This document shows positions 48,286-56,617 of a stretch of DNA of 64,000 bases, in pieces. Source of the stretch: CAYVRJ01 sp964453645 (lineage in GTDB: Bacteria > Bacillota > Clostridia > Christensenellales > JAWKQI01); the NCBI GenBank assembly GCA_964453645.1, contig CAYVRJ010000003.1:186001-250000 (forward strand), in the 5' to 3' direction. The position numbers and the translations under genes were made by a program. How positions within the stretch are numbered: the stretch's first letter is position 1; each line of letters starts with the position of its first letter. The notes below the pieces were generated by a model. That model was not told where the DNA came from and did not search any database. It saw only the letters and a program-made list of their open reading frames with translations.

Positions 48286-49503
48286 TTAACTTTTCCTGCC
48301 CGACAACAGTTCCTCTTCCTTTTCCACTTCAATACACGCTTGAAAAGCAGCCAATACATTGGGATCGAATTTGCTGGACCACATCTTAGTGATGGTGGAG
48401 ATGGCACCTTTGACTGTATACTGTATTCGATATTGCACGTTTGAAATGAGTGCGTCGTACACATCGGCAACGGCGAGTATGCGGGAACACAGGGGAATAC
48501 TTTCCCCCCGCAAACCGTTGGGATAACCGGAGCCATCGTAGCGCTCGTGGTGAGAGGCCGCAAGTTCTACAGCCATTTTCAACATGGAGTTGTCGGGGAA
48601 CTTCTCCCGAGCACGCCACAGGATAGAGGAGCCCACATGGGTATGGTTTTGCATCTCTTCTCTGTCGCTGGGGCTATATTTTTGCATGGAATTAATCAAA
48701 TTTTTCGGCAGACCCGCCATGCCGCAGTCGTAGAGTGCCGAAGCAAAAATAATATCGTTTAAAAACTCCGAAGTGATAATGCCGCTGTACTTTGGCTGCC
48801 TGGCCAGATAGGTGGTCATTTTGCCGCAAAGGGATTGTACCCGCTGAATTGATCGGTTGAGTTGACTGGAGTTTATCTCAACAAAGCCGGTTACAATTTC
48901 AATAACAGCCATTTGTGCGTTGAAATTATTTTTATGCAGGTTGATCAACTGCTCCTGTGCTTCTAACGTTCTCTTGTATTCTCGCTCCAGCTCTGCCTTG
49001 AGGTAGGCGTTGTATTTGTTGGTATAGCGCTGTATTCTGGAAATCTTTAAATGGGTTTCCACCCTTGCCCGCACTTCTTCAAATGCAAAGGGTTTTGTAA
49101 TATAGTCCACGCCCCCCGATTTATAAGCTTCAATTTTGCTCTCAATATCGCTAAGGGCAGTGACAAATATAATGGGTACGTCTTTTAAAACGTGAGAAGC
49201 TTTCATGGCCCTGGCAACTTCAAAGCCATTCATGTCGGGCATACTCACGTCTAGCAGCACGATGTCTGGCGGATAGATTTCCATACTTTGCAGTGCTTCT
49301 CTGCCCGACAAAAAGGCAAAGGAATGAAACCCAGCATCCTTGAGCATGGCACTGAGAATTTTCACATTTTCTAAAACGTCATCAATTACAGCTACCGAAC
49401 AATCTGAAAGCTTTTCAATGGCAACGTATTCTTTAGACATTTCTTCAGGTATTTCGGCAATTGTTTCCCCGTGTACCTCGATGGTTTCCCTCACATTTTC
49501 CAT
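48286..49503 (-). CDS. response regulator with partly degenerate HD-GYP domain
   Basis: A 405-residue protein. A 35-residue leader precedes a receiver domain with phosphoacceptor Asp85 (LLDVSMPDMNGFE), a coiled-coil linker and a C-terminal HD-GYP domain. The HD pair is altered to YD (Tyr258-Asp259, SALYDCGMAGLP), and the preceding His of the motif is also lost. HTHVG, SHHERYDGSGYP and VADVYDAL are kept. It may bind rather than cleave cyclic di-GMP, or have a changed metal centre. It is the last gene of an operon with the hybrid kinase (9-bp gap) and an intact HD-GYP regulator. AGGAG precedes the ATG. Confidence 0.88.
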   Translation of the reverse strand: MENVRETIEVHGETIAEIPEEMSKEYVAIEKLSDCSVAVIDDVLENVKILSAMLKDAGFHSFAFLSGREALQSMEIYPPDIVLLDVSMPDMNGFEVARAMKASHVLKDVPIIFVTALSDIESKIEAYKSGGVDYITKPFAFEEVRARVETHLKISRIQRYTNKYNAYLKAELEREYKRTLEAQEQLINLHKNNFNAQMAVIEIVTGFVEINSSQLNRSIQRVQSLCGKMTTYLARQPKYSGIITSEFLNDIIFASALYDCGMAGLPKNLINSMQKYSPSDREEMQNHTHVGSSILWRAREKFPDNSMLKMAVELAASHHERYDGSGYPNGLRGESIPLCSRILAVADVYDALISNVQYRIQYTVKGAISTITKMWSSKFDPNVLAAFQACIEVEKEEELLSGRKS

Positions 49504-49512
49504 GCAGTTCTC

Positions 49513-52500
49513 CTATTTGCACATTTCAATTAAATTTAAAATTGATTTCTTATCAAAGTTGTCGGCGTACTCGGCGAGTACAGTGGAGAGAGAAGGATTG
49601 TCATCTTTCATTTTATGGGCAATCTCTGCAACGGTATCAAAATCCCCTCTAAATACTGCGGTCTCTAACGCTTGTTTCATAGTGTCGGTAATATTCTCAA
49701 AGTGTAGGTGGCTCAAGTCCTCAGATTCCTTTTGCTCCTCTTCCTCAAATTCATATTCCACAGGTAGCAACTCTTCGATGGTTTGCATGAGCTTATCGGC
49801 AATAATTGGTTTGGTGATAAAGTGATCCACCCCTGCATCCATGGCCTCCTGTTTGTCTTTGTCAAGGGCGTTGGCTGTAACGGCAATGATGGGGGTGTGT
49901 GTGCCCTGCTCCAACTGCCGAATGCGCTTGGTGGCCTCGATTCCGTTCATTTCAGGCATGAGCATATCCATAGTGATGAGGTCGGGAGCATGTTTTTTCC
50001 ACAGTTCCAGCACCTGTAGGCCGGTTTCTGCATCCATAACTTTGAAGCCCACGTTAGACAAAAATTCTTTTAAAACTTCGCCGCTGTCGGCCCTGTCATC
50101 TGCAACGAGAATGGTATACTCTTTGTTGATCTTTTTAATTCTAGAATAATTCTTCATATTACAATCGGTATCGTACACGTCGTGGCAGATTTTTAACACA
50201 AAATCAATGCGGAAGGTGGTGCCCACTCCTACGGCCGATTCAAGGATGCTCACATCGCCCTCCATCAACCGGGCAAAGTTTCGGCTGATAGACATACCCA
50301 GCCCTGTGCCGCCCCCTGTCTTTGCACCCGATTCCGTTTGCTCAAAGGCAGAGAATACTCGATCCTGCTCCGATTCTTTAATGCCGCTGCCCGTGTCTTT
50401 CACATCGATGATGATTTTTACAAAATCGTTGGGGCGAACCTCCTTGGCAACTTTAATAGAAATGCTGCCCTGGCTGGTGAACTTAATGGCGTTGCTGATC
50501 ACATTAAAGATAATTTGACGGATCTTACCCGCATCTCCCATGACATTCCGTGGGATGTCTAAGGGGATGTTGCGATAAAACCGAAGGCCCTTGTCGTCCA
50601 TTTGGGTTTTAAACATATCCACCAAATCGTCAAATAAATTGAGCAGGTTAAAGGGGGATTCGGTGAGAGAAATCTTACCCGCTTCAATTTTAGACAACTC
50701 TAATATGTCGTTGATTAGGGTGAGCAAGTGGCTTCCGCTGCGCCGAATGGTGTTGACATAATTCATCTCTCGGTCGCCCAAGTTTTTACTCAGTTGAAGA
50801 AGCTGAGAATACCCCATAATCGCATTCATGGGCGTTCGAATCTCGTGGCTCATGTTGGCGATAAACGTACTCTTGGCGCTGTTGGCACTGTCTGCCTCTT
50901 TTTTGAGATTGACAATTTCAGTTTCGTCGATGCAAATTTCAATAATTCCTGTGATCTCACCGTCATCGTTGATGAGGGGATTCCGATAGACCTTGCAGTA
51001 GCAGGTCTTGGAATGAATCTCTTTGGTGTAATTGATCACTTTAATGATTTTGTCCCCAGTATTTAACGGGCAATCCTCACACGGCTCATTGTTGTCGAAG
51101 AAGTCGTAACAAAACAATCCTTCACCAAAATTAAATCCAGATTGGGAACTGGCGCTGTTGTAAAACTGTGTCTTGTGGTCGCTGCCAATGATGCGGATGG
51201 GGATGGGGATGGCTTGGAAATATTTTAAAATCGCTTCAAAAGCTTTATTTGCCGTTTGCGTCAGCTCGGCAAACTTACCCGTGGCAGCTTGGCAGTCCAC
51301 AGTGGAATAGAAATTACCCTTGGCAAAGTGTCTTGTGGTGTCGTTTAGTTGGGTGATAATGCTTTCAATGATGCTCACCGTATTGGTAAACGCTTTATTG
51401 GCATCCACCTGCTGGTCGTAAATGGCTTGCAGATAGGGGGCAGAAGGCCTGCGGCCAATTTCAATCACTGCATTTTTCAAATCCCCCTTGGCCAACCGGG
51501 AGAGTGCTTCTAAGTCCATCAAAGTAAGGTGTTCAAAATAGGCAAAGATTTGTTCCTGTTCGTGAATCTTTTCCATAAGGCTGGTCTGATCCACAAACAC
51601 CTGCAAAAACACCTTTCGCTCTTCCGTCTTTTCAAAGGCAAAACTCTGGGTGGTAAAGACAGCATAAGTGCCCATGGTGTACAAGCTTGCGGTCCGCATG
51701 GTATCACTTTGCTTGCAGCGGTTGATTTCGCCCATGAGCTTTTTCTTTCCACCAATGGAGAGGTCGTTTAGGCTGAGGCCATCTTCGATCTGCTCTTTAG
51801 TGACGTTGAGTTTGTTGCGCAGAGGCCTGTTTAAGTAAATAACGTTGTAGTCGCTGTCGATAAGGGCAACGCCCACGGGCAGAATATCGAACACCCCTGT
51901 CAGGCTTTCCAACATGGCGTTGAGGGAGGATATAATCTCCTTGGTGTCCATGTCCGATTCCATCAGGCGCATAAAGATATAACCCTGGCTGATGCTGTAT
52001 GCAGTTGTCTTAATTTCATTGAGCAGCAAGTTGTTGTGTTCGATCAGCTCAACAATTCTGTTACCCGCCTTGGTAATTTCGTGGTTGCCGGTGAGCATCT
52101 TGTAGGGTTTACCCTGATAAATGCTGTTCACCAAAGCCCCTAAGTCGTGGATGGGTTGGGTGGCTCTATATGCCAGAGCAGCCACAATGAGCAGCACGAG
52201 AACGGATATGAGGATATATTCAATCAATCCAATATTTAAATAGTTACTCACGAAGGCAGTGAAAACAGCGCTGTCCTCCATAAACGAGCAGAAATACCAC
52301 CCGTCGTAGGGTAGGGATGCAATGAATTTTTTGCCGTTTGCTTGGGGCATGGTTAAAATGCCGTTGTCACTCCCCTCCAAGAAGTTCAAGGGCAGGTCTT
52401 CGCAAACCAATAAACCACTCACTTCCCGGTGCTCAAGATAACTGGTGATGACAAAGTTGCTGTCGTACTCAGGGGTGATGATGGAGTGGTAAGAGATCAA

Positions 52501-53112
52501 CTCGTTGGTATCGGACGAGTTCGACTCCCACAGCATTTCCACGATATTTAAATTGGTACCCACAAGGCCGTATAGTGTGTCGTCTTTAAATATAGGCACG
52601 ATAAACTGAAAGATGACTGCGCCCGAGCTGTTGGTGAACTTGATCATAATGGGTGATTTTAAATTTGCTTGCAAGTTGTTGATGGCAGCAATGTCCCAAT
52701 CGGATAGAGAAACGCTCCTAGCAGCACTGCCGTTTCGCAGTTCATAGTTTCCCGCAATGTTAAAGATCCACAACTCGGAATTGTATTCTTCAAGCTTGTG
52801 ATACGCATTGTTAAAGGTTTTTGTAATGAGGTCGTAGTTGTCGTGGCTGTTAAACGCATCTGCTGTGGAACAGTCAATCAGCATATCCGCCAATAGAATG
52901 TTAGAGGCAAGGTTTTCCGCAACATTTTCGTGGGACTGCATCTTCATATACAGCTCGTCGGACAAGAACCTGTTTTCAATGAGGGACAGGCGCTCCACGC
53001 TGGATATAAAGAAAACTTGAAACAACAGTGAAAACACCACATAAAGGGCAATGAGTATCACTGCAAAAGTGGCAATAATATTAAATACAAATTTTTTGCG
53101 AAGTGATTTCAT
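49513..53112 (-). CDS. hybrid sensor histidine kinase with Cache, PAS and receiver domains
   Basis: A 1199-residue sensor. A membrane segment (about 10-33) precedes an extracellular Cache-like domain (about 40-285; DWDIAAINNLQANLKSP, YDGWYFCSFMED) and a second membrane segment (about 292-315). At least two PAS-like regions follow, one with LPVGVALIDSDYNVIYLN and one with a Cys-rich FCYDFFDNNEPCEDCPLN stretch. The HisKA domain has phospho-His756 (ANMSHEIRTPMNA), the ATPase domain has DTGSGIKES and TGLGMSIS, and a receiver domain has Asp1049 (TMDMLMPEMNG). A short helical tail ends the protein. It probably passes phosphate to the two HD-GYP regulators encoded on either side. The start follows GTGAG, 6 bp after the upstream gene. 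Confidence 0.92.
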   Translation of the reverse strand: MKSLRKKFVFNIIATFAVILIALYVVFSLLFQVFFISSVERLSLIENRFLSDELYMKMQSHENVAENLASNILLADMLIDCSTADAFNSHDNYDLITKTFNNAYHKLEEYNSELWIFNIAGNYELRNGSAARSVSLSDWDIAAINNLQANLKSPIMIKFTNSSGAVIFQFIVPIFKDDTLYGLVGTNLNIVEMLWESNSSDTNELISYHSIITPEYDSNFVITSYLEHREVSGLLVCEDLPLNFLEGSDNGILTMPQANGKKFIASLPYDGWYFCSFMEDSAVFTAFVSNYLNIGLIEYILISVLVLLIVAALAYRATQPIHDLGALVNSIYQGKPYKMLTGNHEITKAGNRIVELIEHNNLLLNEIKTTAYSISQGYIFMRLMESDMDTKEIISSLNAMLESLTGVFDILPVGVALIDSDYNVIYLNRPLRNKLNVTKEQIEDGLSLNDLSIGGKKKLMGEINRCKQSDTMRTASLYTMGTYAVFTTQSFAFEKTEERKVFLQVFVDQTSLMEKIHEQEQIFAYFEHLTLMDLEALSRLAKGDLKNAVIEIGRRPSAPYLQAIYDQQVDANKAFTNTVSIIESIITQLNDTTRHFAKGNFYSTVDCQAATGKFAELTQTANKAFEAILKYFQAIPIPIRIIGSDHKTQFYNSASSQSGFNFGEGLFCYDFFDNNEPCEDCPLNTGDKIIKVINYTKEIHSKTCYCKVYRNPLINDDGEITGIIEICIDETEIVNLKKEADSANSAKSTFIANMSHEIRTPMNAIMGYSQLLQLSKNLGDREMNYVNTIRRSGSHLLTLINDILELSKIEAGKISLTESPFNLLNLFDDLVDMFKTQMDDKGLRFYRNIPLDIPRNVMGDAGKIRQIIFNVISNAIKFTSQGSISIKVAKEVRPNDFVKIIIDVKDTGSGIKESEQDRVFSAFEQTESGAKTGGGTGLGMSISRNFARLMEGDVSILESAVGVGTTFRIDFVLKICHDVYDTDCNMKNYSRIKKINKEYTILVADDRADSGEVLKEFLSNVGFKVMDAETGLQVLELWKKHAPDLITMDMLMPEMNGIEATKRIRQLEQGTHTPIIAVTANALDKDKQEAMDAGVDHFITKPIIADKLMQTIEELLPVEYEFEEEEQKESEDLSHLHFENITDTMKQALETAVFRGDFDTVAEIAHKMKDDNPSLSTVLAEYADNFDKKSILNLIEMCK

Positions 53113-53118
53113 ACAATC

Positions 53119-54225
53119 TCACGCATCCATAAATTCGTTGAAAATCTCATCGAACTCATTGCGGCAATCAAAAAAAGCTGCAACGACTTCAGGTGAAAAG
53201 TGTTTGCCGTTTCCTTCTAAAATAATGTCCTCCACCTGTTTTTGTGTCATGGGTTGTTTATATGGGCGTTTGCTGCGCAAAGCGTCGTATACATCGGCCA
53301 AGGCCATAATGCGGGCACTCAAAGGGATTTGTTCGCCCTTTAACTTGTGCGGATACCCTGAGCCGTCATACCGCTCGTGGTGGCACAAAATAATATCGTA
53401 GGCGATTTCACCAAACGCAACATCTTGCATTTCTTTTTTAACTTCCAAAAAGGTATTTGCACCAATGGTGGTGTGCGTTTTCATGATTTCAAACTCTTCA
53501 TTACTCAGCTTGCTGGGTTTTAGCAGTATTCTATCTTCAATTCCCACTTTTCCGATATCGTGCAGGGGGGCAACCAATTTTATAATATTTGAAAATTCCG
53601 AACCCACCTCTGAGTAGTCGTTATTTTTAATCACATTTTTTGCCAAAGTTTCGCAAAACTGTCCCACTCGCTCCAAATGTAATCCCGTATCCGTATCCCG
53701 GCACTCCGCCAGCTTTGCCAGTGCAATGATGGTTGCGTTTTGGGCGTGTACCAATTTTGAGTTGGTTTGATCGATTTCTCTTAACTGGTCTTCCACCCGT
53801 TTTTCAAGGGAAGCGTTGAGATCGGTGATTTCGCTCTGAAGTTTGCTGATTTTTAAATGAATGGCAATGCGTTCCTTCACCTCTTCAAACTCAAAGGGTT
53901 TGGTAATATAATCTACACCGCCGTTTTCAAAGGCCTTGACTTTATCGCCCACATCACTCAAAGCACTGATAAAAATGATGGGGATGGGTTCATATTTTTT
54001 TTCTGCCTTAATCATTCGGCAGGCTTCGTAGCCGCTGAGATCGGGCATGGTGACGTCCATTAAGATGATGTTGGGCAAAAAGCATTTTAAAGATTCTATG
54101 GCATCGATTGCACTGCGGAACATGGAAACGTTATAACCAATTCTTTGGAGAATTTCCTTTAATAACCGCAAATTTGCAGGGTTGTCGTCCACAACCATGA
54201 CTTTGTTGTACTCGTGACTTGTCAT
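53119..54225 (-). CDS. response regulator with intact HD-GYP phosphodiesterase domain
   Basis: A 368-residue regulator: receiver domain with Asp57 (LMDVTMPDLSGYE), coiled-coil linker (about 125-175), then HD-GYP with all usual residues: LHLERVGQF, APLHDIGKVGIEDR, KTHTTIG, CHHERYDGSGYPH and ADVYDALRSKRPY. It would hydrolyse cyclic di-GMP when phosphorylated. It is first in the three-gene operon with the hybrid kinase and the degenerate HD-GYP regulator. The start at 54225 is set by AGGAGG; a longer reading to 54249 starts before that site. Confidence 0.92.
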   Translation of the reverse strand: MTSHEYNKVMVVDDNPANLRLLKEILQRIGYNVSMFRSAIDAIESLKCFLPNIILMDVTMPDLSGYEACRMIKAEKKYEPIPIIFISALSDVGDKVKAFENGGVDYITKPFEFEEVKERIAIHLKISKLQSEITDLNASLEKRVEDQLREIDQTNSKLVHAQNATIIALAKLAECRDTDTGLHLERVGQFCETLAKNVIKNNDYSEVGSEFSNIIKLVAPLHDIGKVGIEDRILLKPSKLSNEEFEIMKTHTTIGANTFLEVKKEMQDVAFGEIAYDIILCHHERYDGSGYPHKLKGEQIPLSARIMALADVYDALRSKRPYKQPMTQKQVEDIILEGNGKHFSPEVVAAFFDCRNEFDEIFNEFMDA

Positions 54226-54460
54226 GTCGTTGCCTCCTATTCGTCTCATGTAAACATCACTTTTTTATACAACTATGAAAATATATATTTGAAGAGTCAA
54301 CACAATTATATTATACAACATTCGACCCTGAAATCAAGGACAAATTGTGCAGGGTGTTATTCTTTTGCAAGACAGAGGGAAGCAGGATATGACATTTGGT
54401 TGTTTGTTTTGCAGCAGACATATGATATACTACATATTATTTGCGTATTTGGAGGAAGAG

Positions 54461-54676
54461 ATGGCAGAAAAAAAAGAAGTGGTCATACCCGATGAGCTGC
54501 TCCGGGTGATGGAGGGCAGCAGTGAGGCGAAAGAGTTTTTTGAAAGCCTGACAGACGGTTATAAGCGGGGGTATTGCGATTGGGTTGGGGGTGCCAAGGG
54601 GGAGGCCACGCGGCAGACCAGAGCAGAAAAAGCTTTACTCATGCTGTTACGCAAACAAAAAACGCTAAAAACATAG
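54461..54676 (+). CDS. YdeI/OmpD-associated (OmdA) domain protein
   Basis: A 71-residue protein starting MAEKKEVVIPDELLRVM, with SEAKEFFESLTDGYKRGY and the family C-terminus VGGAKGEATRQTRAEKAL. This is the small OmdA domain found at the C-terminus of YdeI-type proteins, here encoded alone. The start at 54461 follows GGAGGAAG; upstream in-frame ATGs are ignored. Eighty bp downstream lies a DUF1801 gene, which is the other half of YdeI-type proteins. Confidence 0.8.
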   Translation: MAEKKEVVIPDELLRVMEGSSEAKEFFESLTDGYKRGYCDWVGGAKGEATRQTRAEKALLMLLRKQKTLKT

Positions 54677-54755
54677 GGGTGCTTCAAATAAAATAAACTA
54701 TTTCGGGCATACTGAGTGTGATATCTAATGGAATACAAACGGATACAGGTGGGGT

Positions 54756-55127
54756 ATGGAAGTTTTTGCGGAATATCTTAATAAAATCGATCACCCGGAA
54801 CACAGGAATCGGGTGGAAGAAATTTTTAAGTTTATCATGGAGACATTTCCCCAGTTGGTGCCCAGAATTGCTTGGAATCAACCCATGTTTACCCACCACG
54901 ACACGTTTATCATTGGCTTTAGCACAGCAAAAAAGCATTTGGCTGTTTCACCAGAAGTGGCAGGAATTGTTCACTTTTCTTCGGAGATTCAAGATGCAGG
55001 TTATGATTGTGCAAAGAATTTATTCCGCATCACATGGGAAGCCCCCGTGGACTATTCGTTGCTCAAACAAATGATTCAGTTTAACATTACTGAAAAGCAA
55101 GACTGCACAACTTTTTGGCGAAAATAA
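54756..55127 (+). CDS. DUF1801 (YdhG/iron-chaperone-like) protein
   Basis: A 123-residue protein with VFAEYLNKIDHPEHRNRVEE, PRIAWNQPMFTHHDTFIIGF and KHLAVSPEVAGI, the DUF1801 fold related to frataxin-like iron chaperones. It is full-length for a stand-alone domain. Together with the preceding OmdA-only gene it reconstitutes the domains of YdeI in reversed order. AGGTGGGG precedes the ATG. It converges with the YbhB gene 7 bp away. Confidence 0.82.
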   Translation: MEVFAEYLNKIDHPEHRNRVEEIFKFIMETFPQLVPRIAWNQPMFTHHDTFIIGFSTAKKHLAVSPEVAGIVHFSSEIQDAGYDCAKNLFRITWEAPVDYSLLKQMIQFNITEKQDCTTFWRK

Positions 55128-55134
55128 ACAACCG

Positions 55135-55728
55135 TCACTGGTACACACCAGTTAATGATCCATATTGTAAAACATGCCCATCAATACTTTGAAGCAATTC
55201 TTTTTTATCTGCATTTGCCGATAGATCCAACATCGTATCTAACACATACACATGAAAGCGATAGCGGTGGGAAGTGCCCCGGGGCGGCCTTGGCCCGCCG
55301 TAGCAGTGCCTGCCAAAGGCGATTCCCTGCACAGCTCCGCCAAAGGAATCCAAGCGTTCACCCTTGGGAATACCTTCGGGGATGACATTTTGTACGGGAA
55401 TGTTCCAAATGACCCAGTGGCTAAAACCGCCCAATACTGGCGGGAAGTCAAGGTCTTCCATGACAATAGCCATAGATTTTGCCATAGGTGAAAGCTCCGA
55501 AACGTGCAGCTCAGGTGAGATATCCTCGCCACGCCGTGTATATTGAACGGGAATGTTGCCGTTTTCCAAAAAAGCAGGGCTGGTGACCACAATAGGTGTT
55601 GCTTTAGATACATCAATTTTATAGCCGTCACGGTAGCTTAGAAGAATCACAACCAGCACCGCAACAATGGCAATCGCAACCCACATGAGAATCCTCCATA
55701 CTTTCTTTTGTTTTTGTTTTTCAGTCAT
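55135..55728 (-). CDS. YbhB/YbcL family (PEBP-like) membrane-anchored protein
   Basis: A 197-residue protein: short basic N-terminus, membrane anchor (about 12-33), then a phosphatidylethanolamine-binding-protein fold with VTSPAFLENGNIPVQYT, GEDISPELHV, MEDLDFPP, SHWVIWNIP, GPRPPRGTSHRYRFHVY and LD. The YbhB/YbcL family binds small anionic ligands; function is unknown. The start at 55728 is set by AGGAGG. It follows the TetR gene by 31 bp on the same strand and is probably its target. Confidence 0.85.
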   Translation of the reverse strand: MTEKQKQKKVWRILMWVAIAIVAVLVVILLSYRDGYKIDVSKATPIVVTSPAFLENGNIPVQYTRRGEDISPELHVSELSPMAKSMAIVMEDLDFPPVLGGFSHWVIWNIPVQNVIPEGIPKGERLDSFGGAVQGIAFGRHCYGGPRPPRGTSHRYRFHVYVLDTMLDLSANADKKELLQSIDGHVLQYGSLTGVYQ

Positions 55729-55759
55729 AAGCTCCTCCTGGGTAAAAAGTGTTGTTTCA

Positions 55760-56386
55760 TCAATTAGAGGGCAAGTCAATTTTTGGAATAGACGGATCAG
55801 CACCCAGCAAATTTGCTATAAACGGGGACAATGTTTGGAGCATAGAAATTGCGTTCTTATTATGTGTTTCAGCAAGACTTTGTTTTCGGATCATGCCGTA
55901 TATGCCATAAATCACAAATGTTGCAGTTGTTTCAGAATCGTCAAAGGAGAGTAGGCCAGCTTCTCTGCCTTCTTCGATGAATGTTTGCACAATGGGTATG
56001 GATTCGTTTAAAATTATCAAGGACAAATGCCTAAAAACACCCATGTCGAGATCAGTTCGCTGATAACCGCATACCCGATCTCTGCCGTTTAAAAATTCAA
56101 TGTAGAGTTGTATCACATCCAAGTATCTTTGGCGAAAGGGAACGGATGTGTTGTGCAAAACCCCATGGATGGCACCTAAAAAAGTATGGGCATATTTGCC
56201 CATGGCTTCTTTGAAAATGGCTTCTTTGGATTCAAAATGGTGATAAAACATACCGAAGGAGCCGTTTGCTTGAGAATAAATCTCCTTGACCGATGTTCCC
56301 TCAAAACCTTGCTTTAAAAACAGTTTGAGTGCAATGTCTAACAATTCTTCTTTTCGATCAGCGGGCTTTTTCACTACTCGTTTCAT
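55760..56386 (-). CDS. TetR-family transcriptional regulator
   Basis: A 208-residue repressor: an N-terminal helix-turn-helix (about 12-58: LDIALKLFLKQGFEGTSVKEI and GSFGMFYHHFESKEAIF) and a C-terminal ligand-binding domain. The start at 56386 follows AAGGA; the longer reading to 56425 runs into the operator. Two inverted repeats sharing CAGAG-N5-CTCTG flank its -10 box, indicating autorepression. It probably also controls the downstream YbhB gene. Ligand unknown. Confidence 0.88.
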   Translation of the reverse strand: MKRVVKKPADRKEELLDIALKLFLKQGFEGTSVKEIYSQANGSFGMFYHHFESKEAIFKEAMGKYAHTFLGAIHGVLHNTSVPFRQRYLDVIQLYIEFLNGRDRVCGYQRTDLDMGVFRHLSLIILNESIPIVQTFIEEGREAGLLSFDDSETTATFVIYGIYGMIRKQSLAETHNKNAISMLQTLSPFIANLLGADPSIPKIDLPSN

Positions 56387-56395
56387 AATACATTC

Positions 56396-56420
56396 CTTCA
56401 CAGAGTCTCGCTCTGTGAAG
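56396..56420. promoter_or_regulatory. TetR operator 1
   Basis: A perfect inverted repeat with 10-bp arms CTTCACAGAG and CTCTGTGAAG and a 5-bp spacer, lying immediately downstream of the tetR -10 box and over the expected start point. Confidence 0.8.
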
Positions 56421-56450
56421 AGCATACCATACAGAGCGTTGCTCTGTCAA
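56421..56450 (-). promoter_or_regulatory. tetR promoter with operator 2 between -35 and -10
   Basis: On the minus strand TTGACA (56450-56445) and TATGCT (56426-56421) are 18 bp apart. Between them lies a second perfect inverted repeat, ACAGAGC-GTT-GCTCTGT (56431-56447), with the same CAGAG-N5-CTCTG core as operator 1 and centred 31 bp from it, about three helical turns. Confidence 0.75.
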
Positions 56451-56617
56451 GCGGGAGGGGAATTCAAGAAGAAAAAGAACTACATAGGGAATAAATGTAA
56501 CAATTCATTGGTGTATCATATAATATATACATACTGGTATAAAGATTTTAGATATTTTGAAAATCTGTCTAATATGCCTTTAATACCTTGAATTTTCATA
56601 GGGGTGTAAATATAATT

